8,262 nucleotides of DNA from Bacteroidota bacterium (GCA_022564455.1 JADFLK010000079.1:1-8262); one strand, 5' to 3'. Numbered from the stretch's first letter, positions 1 to 6,461 are shown. Notes: generated by a model not told the origin, from the letters alone. Numbers and translations are program-made.

Positions 1-434
1 AAGTTCGCGCCCCGCTCGAGGATCTTGATGAGGCGGTCCTCGTCCGAGAGGTCGCTGACGAGTTCCGCGCGCACGATCCGAAACTCCGTGCCGCGATTCC
101 TATTGTCCAATGTCAGGGTAAGCCGCATGCGCGGATAGTCGGGCAGGGGGATGTCCAGCTTCCGCTCGACGGATGCGCTGGCCGTGATGGTCTGCTTCTT
201 TGCGTGGCTGGAACGGTCTCCGCCGAGTTCCTGGATCCAAACCTCGAGCGTACCGGTGACGTTGCCCGTGTAGTGCAGTTGTAGGGCACTGTGAAGGACC
301 CCGGCCGAGCCGGCCTTGACGCCTTGCGCGGTGTGGGGCAGGGTGAGGTCGATGCTGGCGAGAATTGCCTTTCCAGACCGGAGCGGACGGGACGGTGGAA
401 GTAGCACCCGAGTAGTGGTGACCTTCTCCGACAT
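1..434 (-). CDS. Unrecognised protein, partial (5' end only, runs off the left edge)
   Basis: Reading the minus strand from ATG at 434-432 gives 144 codons without a stop to the window edge, so the C-terminus is missing. The protein starts MSEKVTTTRVLLPPSRPLRS and continues with alternating polar and hydrophobic stretches such as LHSALQLHYTG, GTLEVWIQ and MRLTLTLDN. This suggests beta-strand structure, then a charged helix-like end (SDEDRLIKILERG). The frame looks coding because its third positions are GC-rich and the composition is balanced, unlike the Arg/His/Pro-rich shadow frame over the same bases. I see no signal peptide, membrane segment or familiar motif and do not recognise the family. 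An in-frame TAG at 473-471 bounds the reading frame upstream. The ATG lies inside DNA that aligns with DUF1800 on the other strand, so the true start may have been lost at a breakpoint near 411-426. There is no room for a promoter. Confidence is good that the frame is coding, low for the start. Confidence 0.6.
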   Translation of the reverse strand, partial: MSEKVTTTRVLLPPSRPLRSGKAILASIDLTLPHTAQGVKAGSAGVLHSALQLHYTGNVTGTLEVWIQELGGDRSSHAKKQTITASASVERKLDIPLPDYPRMRLTLTLDNRNRGTEFRIVRAELVSDLSDEDRLIKILERGAN

Positions 435-435
435 G
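411..435. other. Apparent breakpoint joining two head-to-head gene fragments
   Basis: To the right of about 421-426 the plus strand aligns with DUF1800 starting in the middle of the domain (FSDMLLASARHPAML against FRDTLRGIGLVPAML in the complete copy). To the left, the minus strand is a coding frame of a different protein. The two possible ATG codons overlap in the palindrome CATG at 432-435, leaving no intergenic space between divergent genes. The simplest reading is a rearrangement or contig-assembly junction inside DUF1800. I see no insertion sequence end, tRNA or obvious direct repeat at the join. Confidence 0.6.
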
Positions 436-1407
436 CTGCTGGCGTCGGCTCGGCACCCGGCGATGCTGATCTACCTCAACGGCGTGGAAAACCGCGTGGG
501 CAGCCCCAACGAGAACTACGCGCGCGAGCTACTGGAACTGTTTACGATGGGCATCACGGGGCCCGGCGGAGCGGAGAACTGCACGCAGACCGACGTTGAA
601 GAACTTTCTCGGGCTCTTACCGGCTGGGGCATTGACGTATACGGTTCCCAGGAAGGCGTGTTGGTAGACGAGTGGCTCGACAACGGGCAGAAGACCATTT
701 TCGGGCAGACGGGCAACTGGAGCTACGATGACATCGTCCCGCTGCTGTTCGGCCAACGAGGCATGGAAATAGCCCATTTCGTGTGCCGCGAGTTGTACCA
801 GGAGTTCGTTTATCCCATCGCCGACGAGAGCATTGTGGCTGAGTTGGCTGAACTTTTCGTAGCCAACGATTACCAGTTAGAGCCCGTCGTAAGGACGCTG
901 TTGAAGAGTGCCCACTTTTTCGACGAGGCCACTATCGGCGCTCGTGTCAAGGGTCCAATCGAGTTATTCCTTGGTGAATGCCGCTCCGTGGAGTTTGTGG
1001 AGCAGGAGTTCATTCTGGAGTACATGGGCTACTTCTGCCACGAAATCGGACAGATTGTTTTCGAGCCGCCCAATGTGTCCGGGTGGTCGGGCCATCGCAG
1101 GTGGGTAGACACCAGTACACTCTCGTACCGCTGGCTGTTCGCCGAATACCTTCTCTACCAGGAGCAGACGCTGCAGGCCCTCGCCCTATCGTTCCCACAG
1201 CCGTTCAATGCTGCCGCTCTCACGGCAGACATGGCAGCCTATCTGCTGGGCGTTCCGCTGGATCAAGAGCGGATAGACACCCTCGTGGTAGTCCTCCTGG
1301 ACGGCCTTCCGTCCTATGAGTGGGACCCAACCAATCCAGGGGCCGAGGGTAGACTATTCGGCCTCCTGCGCGAGATTTTCCGTCTTCCTGAATACCAGTT
1401 AGCGTAA
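433..1407 (+). CDS. DUF1800 family protein, N-terminally truncated (copy 1)
   Basis: This is the C-terminal two thirds of a DUF1800 protein. Visible family motifs are HPAMLIYLNG, SPNENYARELLELFTMG, the TQTDVEELSRALTGW segment, NGQKTIFGQTG, LLKSAHFF, PPNVSGW and the usual end LPEYQL. Compared with the complete copy downstream, about 161 N-terminal residues are absent, including the signal peptide and the TLMWHDHF motif. The frame stays open upstream to a TTG at 316 and an ATG at 352, but residues encoded before about 421 have no DUF1800 character and lie antisense to the minus-strand gene. ATG 433 is therefore used here only as the first start inside the homologous part. It shares the bases CATG (432-435) with the ATG of the opposite gene. 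No stop or frameshift occurs over 975 bases, so the truncation is recent, still tolerated, or an assembly join. The DUF1501 partner follows after 11 bases. Identity to the second DUF1800 is roughly 40% by eye. Without a signal peptide the product would not be exported as normal. Confidence 0.75.
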   Translation: MLLASARHPAMLIYLNGVENRVGSPNENYARELLELFTMGITGPGGAENCTQTDVEELSRALTGWGIDVYGSQEGVLVDEWLDNGQKTIFGQTGNWSYDDIVPLLFGQRGMEIAHFVCRELYQEFVYPIADESIVAELAELFVANDYQLEPVVRTLLKSAHFFDEATIGARVKGPIELFLGECRSVEFVEQEFILEYMGYFCHEIGQIVFEPPNVSGWSGHRRWVDTSTLSYRWLFAEYLLYQEQTLQALALSFPQPFNAAALTADMAAYLLGVPLDQERIDTLVVVLLDGLPSYEWDPTNPGAEGRLFGLLREIFRLPEYQLA

Positions 1408-1418
1408 CCGAGACTACC

Positions 1419-1595
1419 ATGTGTGACCGACATGTCCATCCGAAGGACTCTCAGCGCGCCATTGCTCTCGAGCACGGGGAGGCGCACGACCACGACCACT
1501 GCACCTGGTCCCGACGCGATTTCCTGGTGACTTCTGGTCTGGTGGCGGCCGGCGGCGCGATGGTGGTCGGCGGATCGCCGGTACGGGCGTTGGCC
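1419..1595 (+). other. Cys/His-rich leader plus Tat signal peptide of DUF1501 copy 1
   Basis: Residues 1-59 comprise an n-region of about 30 residues rich in Cys and His (MCDRHVHP near the start, AHDHDHC just before the twin arginines), then WSRRDFL, a hydrophobic Ala/Gly/Val stretch and a probable AxA-type cleavage site (A57, A59). The layout matches residues 1-56 of the second DUF1501. Since it precedes the cleavage site, the His-rich part should be removed on export. Confidence 0.8.
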
Positions 1596-3047
1596 CGGAC
1601 ATCGCTGCTGGAGCAATTGCGGCTCCTCGATACCGACCGCATACTGGTTCTCATTCAGCTTGGGGGAGGCAACGACGGCCTCAACACCATCGTGCCGCGC
1701 ACCAACGACATTTACTACAACGCACGGCCAACCCTTGCCATCCCGGCCAATCAGACGATCCAGCTCGACTCGGGCAACACCCAGGGCATGCACCCCGCCA
1801 TGCAATCACTGGAATCGGTTTGGGGAAATGGCGATATGGCCATTGTACAAAGCGTAGGCTACCCCAACCCCGACCTCTCCCATTTCCGCGGGACGGACAT
1901 CTGGCTCTCGGCCTCCGACTCGAACGAATACCTGGAAACCGGCTGGGGCGGCAGGGGACTGGAAACGATGTTTCCCGATTATGAGACTTCACCGCCTGAG
2001 TTCCCGCCCGCCGTTCAGATTGGCACCTCTAACCCCCTGCTCTTTCGGGGGTCGGAGGGAGGATATGGGATGGCTCTCTACGATACCGAACTGTTCCTTG
2101 AGATCGTGGAAGGCGGACAAATCTACGATCCCGAGGCCGTCCCCAACACACCGTGGGGCGATGAGTTGGCGTTCGTACGCACGATAGCGAACGATTCCTT
2201 CCGTTACGCCACTTCCATCCGCGATGCCTACGAATCTGCGACCAACGCAGCCACCTACCCCGAAGGACCCATGCCAGATTCGCTGGCGGCTTGTTCGCGG
2301 CTTATAAAAGGAGGGCTTGGCACGCGGATTTACCTCGTGGCGATGGGCGGATTTGACACGCACGCTAACCAACCCGAAGAACACGCCAATCTGCTCGCAC
2401 AGCTCTCGGATACGATGGCGGCCTTTTACACCGATCTCGGCGCAACCGGCGACGACGATCGTGTGCTGACGATGACGTTCTCCGAGTTTGGCCGCCGCAT
2501 AGAAGAGAACGGTTCGGACGGGACGGACCACGGTACGGCGGCGCCACTCTTCCTCTTCGGAAGCGGGGTGAACGGAGGTTTTTACGGCGAGGCACCTGAT
2601 CTCGCCAATCCCGATCCCGACGGAAACATCGTCCACACCACCGACTTCCGCAGCATTTATGCTACGGTTCTGGAAGACTGGTTTGGGTTGGGTGAAGCCG
2701 TGACGAGCACCATACTTGGCAACAGCTTCGACACCATTCCGCTCATTGCAAACCCCGTTGCAACCGATCCGGACGGCCTTCCATTCGCCTTCGGCCTCAA
2801 CCAGAACTACCCAAATCCGTTCAATCCGGCCACGCAGATCACGTTCACGCTCGCGCAGGCCGGGGCGGTTCGCCTACAGGTGTTCGACGTTCGAGGCCGG
2901 CTGATTTCGACGCTTATCGACGGCACTCGCCCGGCCGGGAATCACAGCGTTTCATTCAACGCAGGACAGTTGCCGAGCGGCGTCTACGTGTACCGGATCG
3001 AAACGCCGGAAGGTATCCGTACGCGGCGCATGTCGCTCGTTCGATAG
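1419..3047 (+). CDS. DUF1501 family Tat-exported protein with T9SS sorting domain (copy 1)
   Basis: This 542-residue DUF1501 protein belongs to the alkaline phosphatase/sulfatase-like fold group; its substrate is unknown. Residues 1-30 form a Cys/His-rich leader (C2, H5, H7, H19, H23, H25, H27, C28). A twin-arginine signal follows: SRRDFL at 31-36, a Gly/Ala/Val h-region, and likely cleavage after ALA at 57-59. Putative metal-site or core motifs are GGGNDGLN (82-89), FDTHANQ (312-318) with H322, SEFGRR (355-360) and GTDHG (368-372). Residues 454-542 are a T9SS type-A C-terminal domain starting around NQNYPNPFNP and ending in MSLVR, which predicts outer-membrane transit by type IX secretion. 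The ATG at 1419 lies 11 bases after the DUF1800 stop, so the two are probably co-transcribed. No Shine-Dalgarno sequence is visible. The start is supported by the matching MCD beginning of copy 2. Family and domain calls are secure; the enzymatic role is inferred only from the fold. Confidence 0.93.
   Translation: MCDRHVHPKDSQRAIALEHGEAHDHDHCTWSRRDFLVTSGLVAAGGAMVVGGSPVRALARTSLLEQLRLLDTDRILVLIQLGGGNDGLNTIVPRTNDIYYNARPTLAIPANQTIQLDSGNTQGMHPAMQSLESVWGNGDMAIVQSVGYPNPDLSHFRGTDIWLSASDSNEYLETGWGGRGLETMFPDYETSPPEFPPAVQIGTSNPLLFRGSEGGYGMALYDTELFLEIVEGGQIYDPEAVPNTPWGDELAFVRTIANDSFRYATSIRDAYESATNAATYPEGPMPDSLAACSRLIKGGLGTRIYLVAMGGFDTHANQPEEHANLLAQLSDTMAAFYTDLGATGDDDRVLTMTFSEFGRRIEENGSDGTDHGTAAPLFLFGSGVNGGFYGEAPDLANPDPDGNIVHTTDFRSIYATVLEDWFGLGEAVTSTILGNSFDTIPLIANPVATDPDGLPFAFGLNQNYPNPFNPATQITFTLAQAGAVRLQVFDVRGRLISTLIDGTRPAGNHSVSFNAGQLPSGVYVYRIETPEGIRTRRMSLVR
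2778..3044 (+). other. T9SS type-A C-terminal sorting domain, DUF1501 copy 1
   Basis: The last 89 residues contain the hallmarks of this domain: NYPNPFNPATQITFTL at its start, VRLQVFDVRGR in the middle, PAGNHSVSFNAGQLPSGVY and a basic C-terminus. Such domains direct proteins through the type IX secretion system of Bacteroidota and relatives and are removed or retained at the surface. The host therefore probably has a T9SS encoded elsewhere. Confidence 0.9.
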
Positions 3048-3097
3048 TGGTGGAAGGCGTAACGCGGAAGGGGTAAGATCGCCCGGCACCTAACGAG

Positions 3098-3107
3098 TTG
3101 TTAACAA
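3098..3107. promoter_or_regulatory. 10-base perfect palindrome, possible operator
   Basis: TTGTTAACAA is self-complementary and lies about 145 bases before the chosen DUF1800 start, in the AT-richest part of the intergenic region. A 10-base palindrome is expected several times by chance in 8 kb, so only its position makes it of interest. Confidence 0.2.
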
Positions 3108-3125
3108 ATCGTGTGGGCCAAATGA

Positions 3126-3137
3126 CACGCTAGCGTG
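3126..3137. promoter_or_regulatory. 12-base perfect palindrome, possible operator
   Basis: CACGCTAGCGTG is fully self-complementary, and its half-site CACGCT recurs at 3156-3161. It starts 18 bases after the TTGTTAACAA palindrome. About two 12-base palindromes are expected by chance in a window this size, so this is a weak regulatory candidate. Confidence 0.25.
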
Positions 3138-3251
3138 CTGGGTGGAGTGCTTAAACACGCTCGCACGAAATTTGCGAAGATGGCGGCATATAGAGGTCAG
3201 CCGCATAACGGGACAGTGGTCGACGCCTCACTGAATCCAGCTTCCCCACCC

Positions 3252-4757
3252 ATGGATCGCCGATCGTTTCTGAAGCGCGCGTCTGGCTCAAAGTCGGCGT
3301 CGGCGCTCGCACCATCTTACCCCCCCCTCCAGGCCCCTTCGGTTTCCACCGGTCTTGAACCTTATACCGGCCCCTGGGGGGAGCGGCAAGCGGCACACCT
3401 GGTCCGCCGCACGCATTTTGGCCTAACCCGCGCCGACCTCATCAGTGCGCTAACTCAAACGCCTGCACAGGCCGTGGACGGCCTGTTGGACGCAGCCATT
3501 GCGCGGCCCCTTCCGGACACCCCATCGTGGTACAACCAGACAGACAGCGGGCAAAACACAGAGTGGGTGTACGAATGGCAGGAGAGCTGGTACAACGAAA
3601 TGCGCCTCGGCGGCCTTCGCGAACGGATGACGCTGATGTGGCACGATCACTTCTCCACGGAGGTGAACGTGTACTACCACGCCGCCTTCGCCTACCAGTA
3701 CCTCACCTTTCTGCGCGAGAACGCTTTCGGCGACTTTCGCGACACGCTACGGGGCATCGGGCTCGTGCCCGCCATGCTGATCTACCTCAACGGCGACCTT
3801 AACACGGGAAGCAGCCCAAACGAGAACTATGCCCGTGAGGTAATGGAGTTGTTCTCGCTAGGCATTCTGGGCCCGGATGGAACGCCGAACTACACGCAGG
3901 AGGACATCACCGAGGTTGCCCGCGCACTGAGCGGATGGGTGGTGGACATGGGCAATCTGCAAAGCGAGTTCGTGCCCTCCCGCCACGACAGCGGGCAGAA
4001 AACCATCTTCGGGCAAACCGGCAACTACGACTACAACGGTTTCATCGACCTGCTCCTGCAGCAGCGCTCGCCCGAGATCGCGCACCATATCGCAACGAAG
4101 CTGTATAGCTGGTTCGTCCATCCGGCCCCTAACGCCGATGTCGTCACCGGCCTCACGACCACGCTGCAGAACAACAACTTCAACGTCGCCGTCGCGCTAA
4201 GGAAGCTCTTGAAGAGTGCCCATTTCTTCGACGACGCTTTTATCAGCGCACGGATTAAATGCCCGTCCGAGACTCTCGTTGGCCTTTTTCGAGAGATGAG
4301 CCTTCCCAATACCGATACTACGCTGTCACGTTTTCGCGAGTTAGGCTTTTCCCTGGGGATGGACATCCTGAACCCGCCCAACGTGGCAGGCTGGCCGGGC
4401 TTCTCCCCCGATCAGTACAGGGCATGGATCACCACGGGCACGGTCCCCGAACGGCAGGGCTTCGCCGACGCCGCAATCTTCGGCGACGGTGTGTTTGATG
4501 AACTCGACCCGCTCCCTCTTGCTGAAGACCTTTCCGACCCGACCAGCGCGGTTGCCATCGTGCATGATTTCGCCAAACACTTTTTGCCGACCGAAATGTC
4601 GCAGGAAATGCTGGACGAGATGACGGAAATCCTGCTCGACGGCGTGCCGGTCTGGGAGTGGTACAACATCTACACGCAGGACCCGGAGGCCGCCAGAAAC
4701 CGCCTTCGTGGGCTTCTGAGTTTCATGACCAACCTGCCGGAATACCAGCTTACCTGA
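3252..4757 (+). CDS. DUF1800 family protein, complete (copy 2)
   Basis: This 501-residue DUF1800 protein is of usual family length and begins MDRRSFLKRASG, a Tat-like RRSFLK motif at residues 3-8. Motifs in order are HLVRRTHFG, ERMTLMWHDHF (124-134), PAMLIYLNG, SPNENYARE (188-196), the segment from YTQEDI (214) to ALSGW, RHDSGQKTIFGQTG (from 244), LLKSAHFF, NPPNVAGW (374-381) and the C-terminal LPEYQLT. The frame is open further upstream (GTG 3135, ATG 3180), but those residues are not family-like. ATG 3252 places the twin arginines at the N-terminus as in relatives. The region after RR is unusually polar for a Tat h-region (KRASGSKSASALAPSYPP), so export through its own signal is doubtful. 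It precedes its DUF1501 partner by 41 bases, probably as one operon. The activity of the family is unknown. There is no T9SS domain. Confidence 0.92.
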   Translation: MDRRSFLKRASGSKSASALAPSYPPLQAPSVSTGLEPYTGPWGERQAAHLVRRTHFGLTRADLISALTQTPAQAVDGLLDAAIARPLPDTPSWYNQTDSGQNTEWVYEWQESWYNEMRLGGLRERMTLMWHDHFSTEVNVYYHAAFAYQYLTFLRENAFGDFRDTLRGIGLVPAMLIYLNGDLNTGSSPNENYAREVMELFSLGILGPDGTPNYTQEDITEVARALSGWVVDMGNLQSEFVPSRHDSGQKTIFGQTGNYDYNGFIDLLLQQRSPEIAHHIATKLYSWFVHPAPNADVVTGLTTTLQNNNFNVAVALRKLLKSAHFFDDAFISARIKCPSETLVGLFREMSLPNTDTTLSRFRELGFSLGMDILNPPNVAGWPGFSPDQYRAWITTGTVPERQGFADAAIFGDGVFDELDPLPLAEDLSDPTSAVAIVHDFAKHFLPTEMSQEMLDEMTEILLDGVPVWEWYNIYTQDPEAARNRLRGLLSFMTNLPEYQLT

Positions 4758-4798
4758 TTCAGTTTCGGTCCCAACCCCATTGATTAGCGCTTCCCTTC

Positions 4799-4966
4799 AT
4801 GTGTGATCACGATCACTCGCCCACCTGCAACCGCTCCATCGCCATTGAAGACGGCGCCGCGCACGACCACGACCACGCCGCGTGGTCTCGCCGCGACTTC
4901 CTGACGCACACGGCTGCGGCGGCCGGCGGAACCGCCTTCCTGCTCGGCTCGACGCCCGTTTATGCG
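4799..4966 (+). other. Cys/His-rich leader plus Tat signal peptide of DUF1501 copy 2
   Basis: Residues 1-56 repeat the arrangement of copy 1: MCDHDHSP, then a spacer with an IAIEDG core, then AHDHDH immediately before the WSRRDFL Tat motif, an Ala/Gly h-region and VYA at the probable cleavage site. The DNA for the AHDHDH segment is nearly identical to that of copy 1, although the surrounding leader has diverged. Confidence 0.8.
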
Positions 4967-6424
4967 TCTTCGAGCACGTCGCTGCTGCGGGCGCTTGCGA
5001 ACATGGACACAGACCGCGTGCTGGTGCTCATACAACTCGGCGGCGGGAGCGACGGCCTGAACGTGGTCGTCCCCGTAACGAACGACCGCTACTACCAGCT
5101 TCGGCCGACGATTGCCGTGCAGCCGGCCAACACCTTCGCGTTGGATAGCGATTTCGGGCTGAACGGCGTGATGGGGAGCCTGGAATCCATGTGGGGAGAG
5201 GGGCAGATGGCCGTAGTGCATGCCGTGGGATACCCCGATCATAACCTCTCACACTTCCGCTCCACCGACATCTGGGCCTCCGCTTCGGGTTCGGACGAAA
5301 CGCTAAACACTGGCTGGACCGGCCGCTACCTCGACGAAGAATACCCAGACTACGTCTCGAATCCTCCGGAGTACCCGGTAGCGCTTCGCATCGGCGGCGC
5401 GACGGGCATGCTCCTCCGAGGTGGCGCGACGACCATGGGGATGAGCTTCAGCAACGCGAGCCAGTTCGATCAACTGGCCGCAACCGGTGAGCTGTACGAC
5501 GAGAGCGATGTACCCGACAACGTATTCGGGGAGGAGCTCGCCTTCGTCCGCTCGGTCTACAACGCCTCGCTTCGCTACGTTGAGGCCGTTATAGACGCCG
5601 CTGACGCAGGTACCAACGACCCGAATGCGGCGTATCCCGGCGGAGGCCTTGGAGACAGCCTGGCCATCGTGGCGCGACTGATCAAAGGAGGACTCCAATC
5701 GCGGCTCTATGTTGTACACCACGGCGGATTCGATACGCATTCAAACCAGAACGGTAGCCAGCCGGGGCTCCTGCAAGCACTTGCGGAAGCCGCCTCGGCC
5801 TTCCAGACCGACCTCGAAGCAGGTGGACGTGATGAGGATGTGCTCACGATGACGTTCTCGGAATTCGGCCGCCGTGTCGAAGAGAATGGATCGCTGGGCA
5901 CCGACCACGGAACGGCGGCGCCCCTTTTCCTCTTCGGTGGAGGTGTTGTCGGTGGATTGTACGGCGACGGGCCCGATCTCATCAATCTGGACAACAACGG
6001 CAACCTCTTCCATACCACGGATTTCCGCTCGGTCTACGCAACCGTTCTGCAACAGTGGTTTGGGTTATCGGCCGGAGTGTCCGATACCATACTCGGCGGC
6101 AACTTCAGCCCACTCGGTCTTGTGACGGTAGGAGCCGCCAATCCTGTTCCCTCCATCCCCTCTCAGTTTGCTCTGGAACCCCCCTATCCCAATCCATTCG
6201 CATACAGCACCACCATCGCGTTCGCTCTCGACCGTCCGAGCCAGGTCCGCCTGACCGTGCTGGATGCGCGAGGCCGTGTGGTGAGTCGCCTCACCGACGG
6301 CCCGCGAACCGCAGGGCGCCACACCGTCCGATTCGACGCCTACGACCTGCCGAGCGGCACCTACTTCGCACGCCTCGAAACGGCCTCGGGCTCCAAGACA
6401 CAGCCCGTTACGGTAGTGCGCTAG
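4799..6424 (+). CDS. DUF1501 family Tat-exported protein with T9SS sorting domain (copy 2)
   Basis: This 541-residue paralogue of the DUF1501 gene at 1419-3047 is collinear over its whole length. The leader carries C2, H4, H6, C10, H22, H24 and H26, then WSRRDFL (29-35), an Ala/Gly-rich h-region and probable cleavage after VYA (54-56). Core motifs are GGGSDGLN (81-88), FDTHSNQ (311-317), SEFGRR and GTDHG (366-370 region, D369 and H370). Two differences from copy 1 stand out: N85 becomes S84, and H322, which follows FDTHANQ, becomes Q321 (GSQPGLL). Residues 454-541 are a T9SS type-A domain with a shorter start motif (PPYPNPFAYS). The start is fixed by alignment with copy 1; the 41-base spacer after DUF1800 has no Shine-Dalgarno sequence. 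It is presumably secreted folded by Tat and then T9SS. The substrate is unknown, and divergence from copy 1 suggests a different one or reduced catalysis. Confidence 0.93.
   Translation: MCDHDHSPTCNRSIAIEDGAAHDHDHAAWSRRDFLTHTAAAAGGTAFLLGSTPVYASSSTSLLRALANMDTDRVLVLIQLGGGSDGLNVVVPVTNDRYYQLRPTIAVQPANTFALDSDFGLNGVMGSLESMWGEGQMAVVHAVGYPDHNLSHFRSTDIWASASGSDETLNTGWTGRYLDEEYPDYVSNPPEYPVALRIGGATGMLLRGGATTMGMSFSNASQFDQLAATGELYDESDVPDNVFGEELAFVRSVYNASLRYVEAVIDAADAGTNDPNAAYPGGGLGDSLAIVARLIKGGLQSRLYVVHHGGFDTHSNQNGSQPGLLQALAEAASAFQTDLEAGGRDEDVLTMTFSEFGRRVEENGSLGTDHGTAAPLFLFGGGVVGGLYGDGPDLINLDNNGNLFHTTDFRSVYATVLQQWFGLSAGVSDTILGGNFSPLGLVTVGAANPVPSIPSQFALEPPYPNPFAYSTTIAFALDRPSQVRLTVLDARGRVVSRLTDGPRTAGRHTVRFDAYDLPSGTYFARLETASGSKTQPVTVVR
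6158..6421 (+). other. T9SS type-A C-terminal sorting domain, DUF1501 copy 2
   Basis: The last 88 residues carry YPNPFAYSTTIAFAL, VRLTVLDARGRVVSRL, TAGRHTVRFDAYDLPSGTY and a C-terminal VTVVR. The YPNPF core and the DLPSGTY turn are kept, while the usual NP after YPNPF is replaced by AY. Confidence 0.88.
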
Positions 6425-6461
6425 ACCATTCCGCCAACATCGTCCCCCAAACGCTCTCGTT

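Larger units (their letters stand above)
3048..3251. promoter_or_regulatory. Intergenic region between the two DUF1800/DUF1501 pairs, probable promoter region
   Basis: These 204 bases are the only sizeable non-coding stretch in the window and are locally AT-richer than the genes. They contain the 10-base palindrome TTGTTAACAA (3098-3107) and the 12-base palindrome CACGCTAGCGTG (3126-3137). A further CACGCT at 3156-3161 forms a second inverted pair with AGCGTG (3132-3137). The DUF1800 frame is open through part of this stretch from GTG 3135 and ATG 3180, so the non-coding part could be shorter. I see no clear sigma70 or Bacteroidota-type (-33/-7) promoter and no U-tract terminator, so promoter function is inferred from position only. 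Confidence 0.35.
421..6424 (+). repeat. Diverged tandem duplication of a DUF1800-DUF1501 gene pair
   Basis: The unit 421-3047 (truncated DUF1800 plus DUF1501) and the unit 3252-6424 (complete DUF1800 plus DUF1501) have the same gene order and strand. Similarity is clear at protein level, and at DNA level only in short stretches, for example around the DUF1501 SEFGRR to GTDHG motifs and the AHDHDH leader. The duplication is therefore old, or the pairs were brought together separately. Confidence 0.7.

Noticed and set aside
316..432. Upstream extension of DUF1800 copy 1 to TTG 316 or ATG 352
   Set aside because: The added residues show no DUF1800 similarity, lie antisense to the other coding frame, and do not supply a signal peptide.
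100..456. 118-codon minus-strand frame at the left end
   Set aside because: It overlaps the better minus-strand frame 1-434 in another phase and has the Arg/His/Pro-rich composition of a shadow frame.
433..1407. Missing DUF1800 N-terminus explained by a frameshift
   Set aside because: No frame on the plus strand in 1-432 encodes DUF1800-like residues such as TLMWHxHF, so sequence is absent and not merely shifted.
2307..2314. Shine-Dalgarno-like AAAGGAGG inside DUF1501 copy 1, also in copy 2 at 5684-5691
   Set aside because: It encodes the conserved Lys-Gly-Gly of a RLIKGGL motif, and no start codon with a plausible reading frame follows, so coding constraint explains it.
1989..2636. 215-codon antisense open frame inside DUF1501 copy 1
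   Set aside because: It lies wholly within a well-supported gene with conserved motifs, and the antisense product has no recognisable features.
3135..3251. Longer start for DUF1800 copy 2 at GTG 3135 or ATG 3180
   Set aside because: The extra 24-39 residues are not family-like and would bury the twin-arginine motif. The longest frame also begins inside a palindrome. Not fully excluded.
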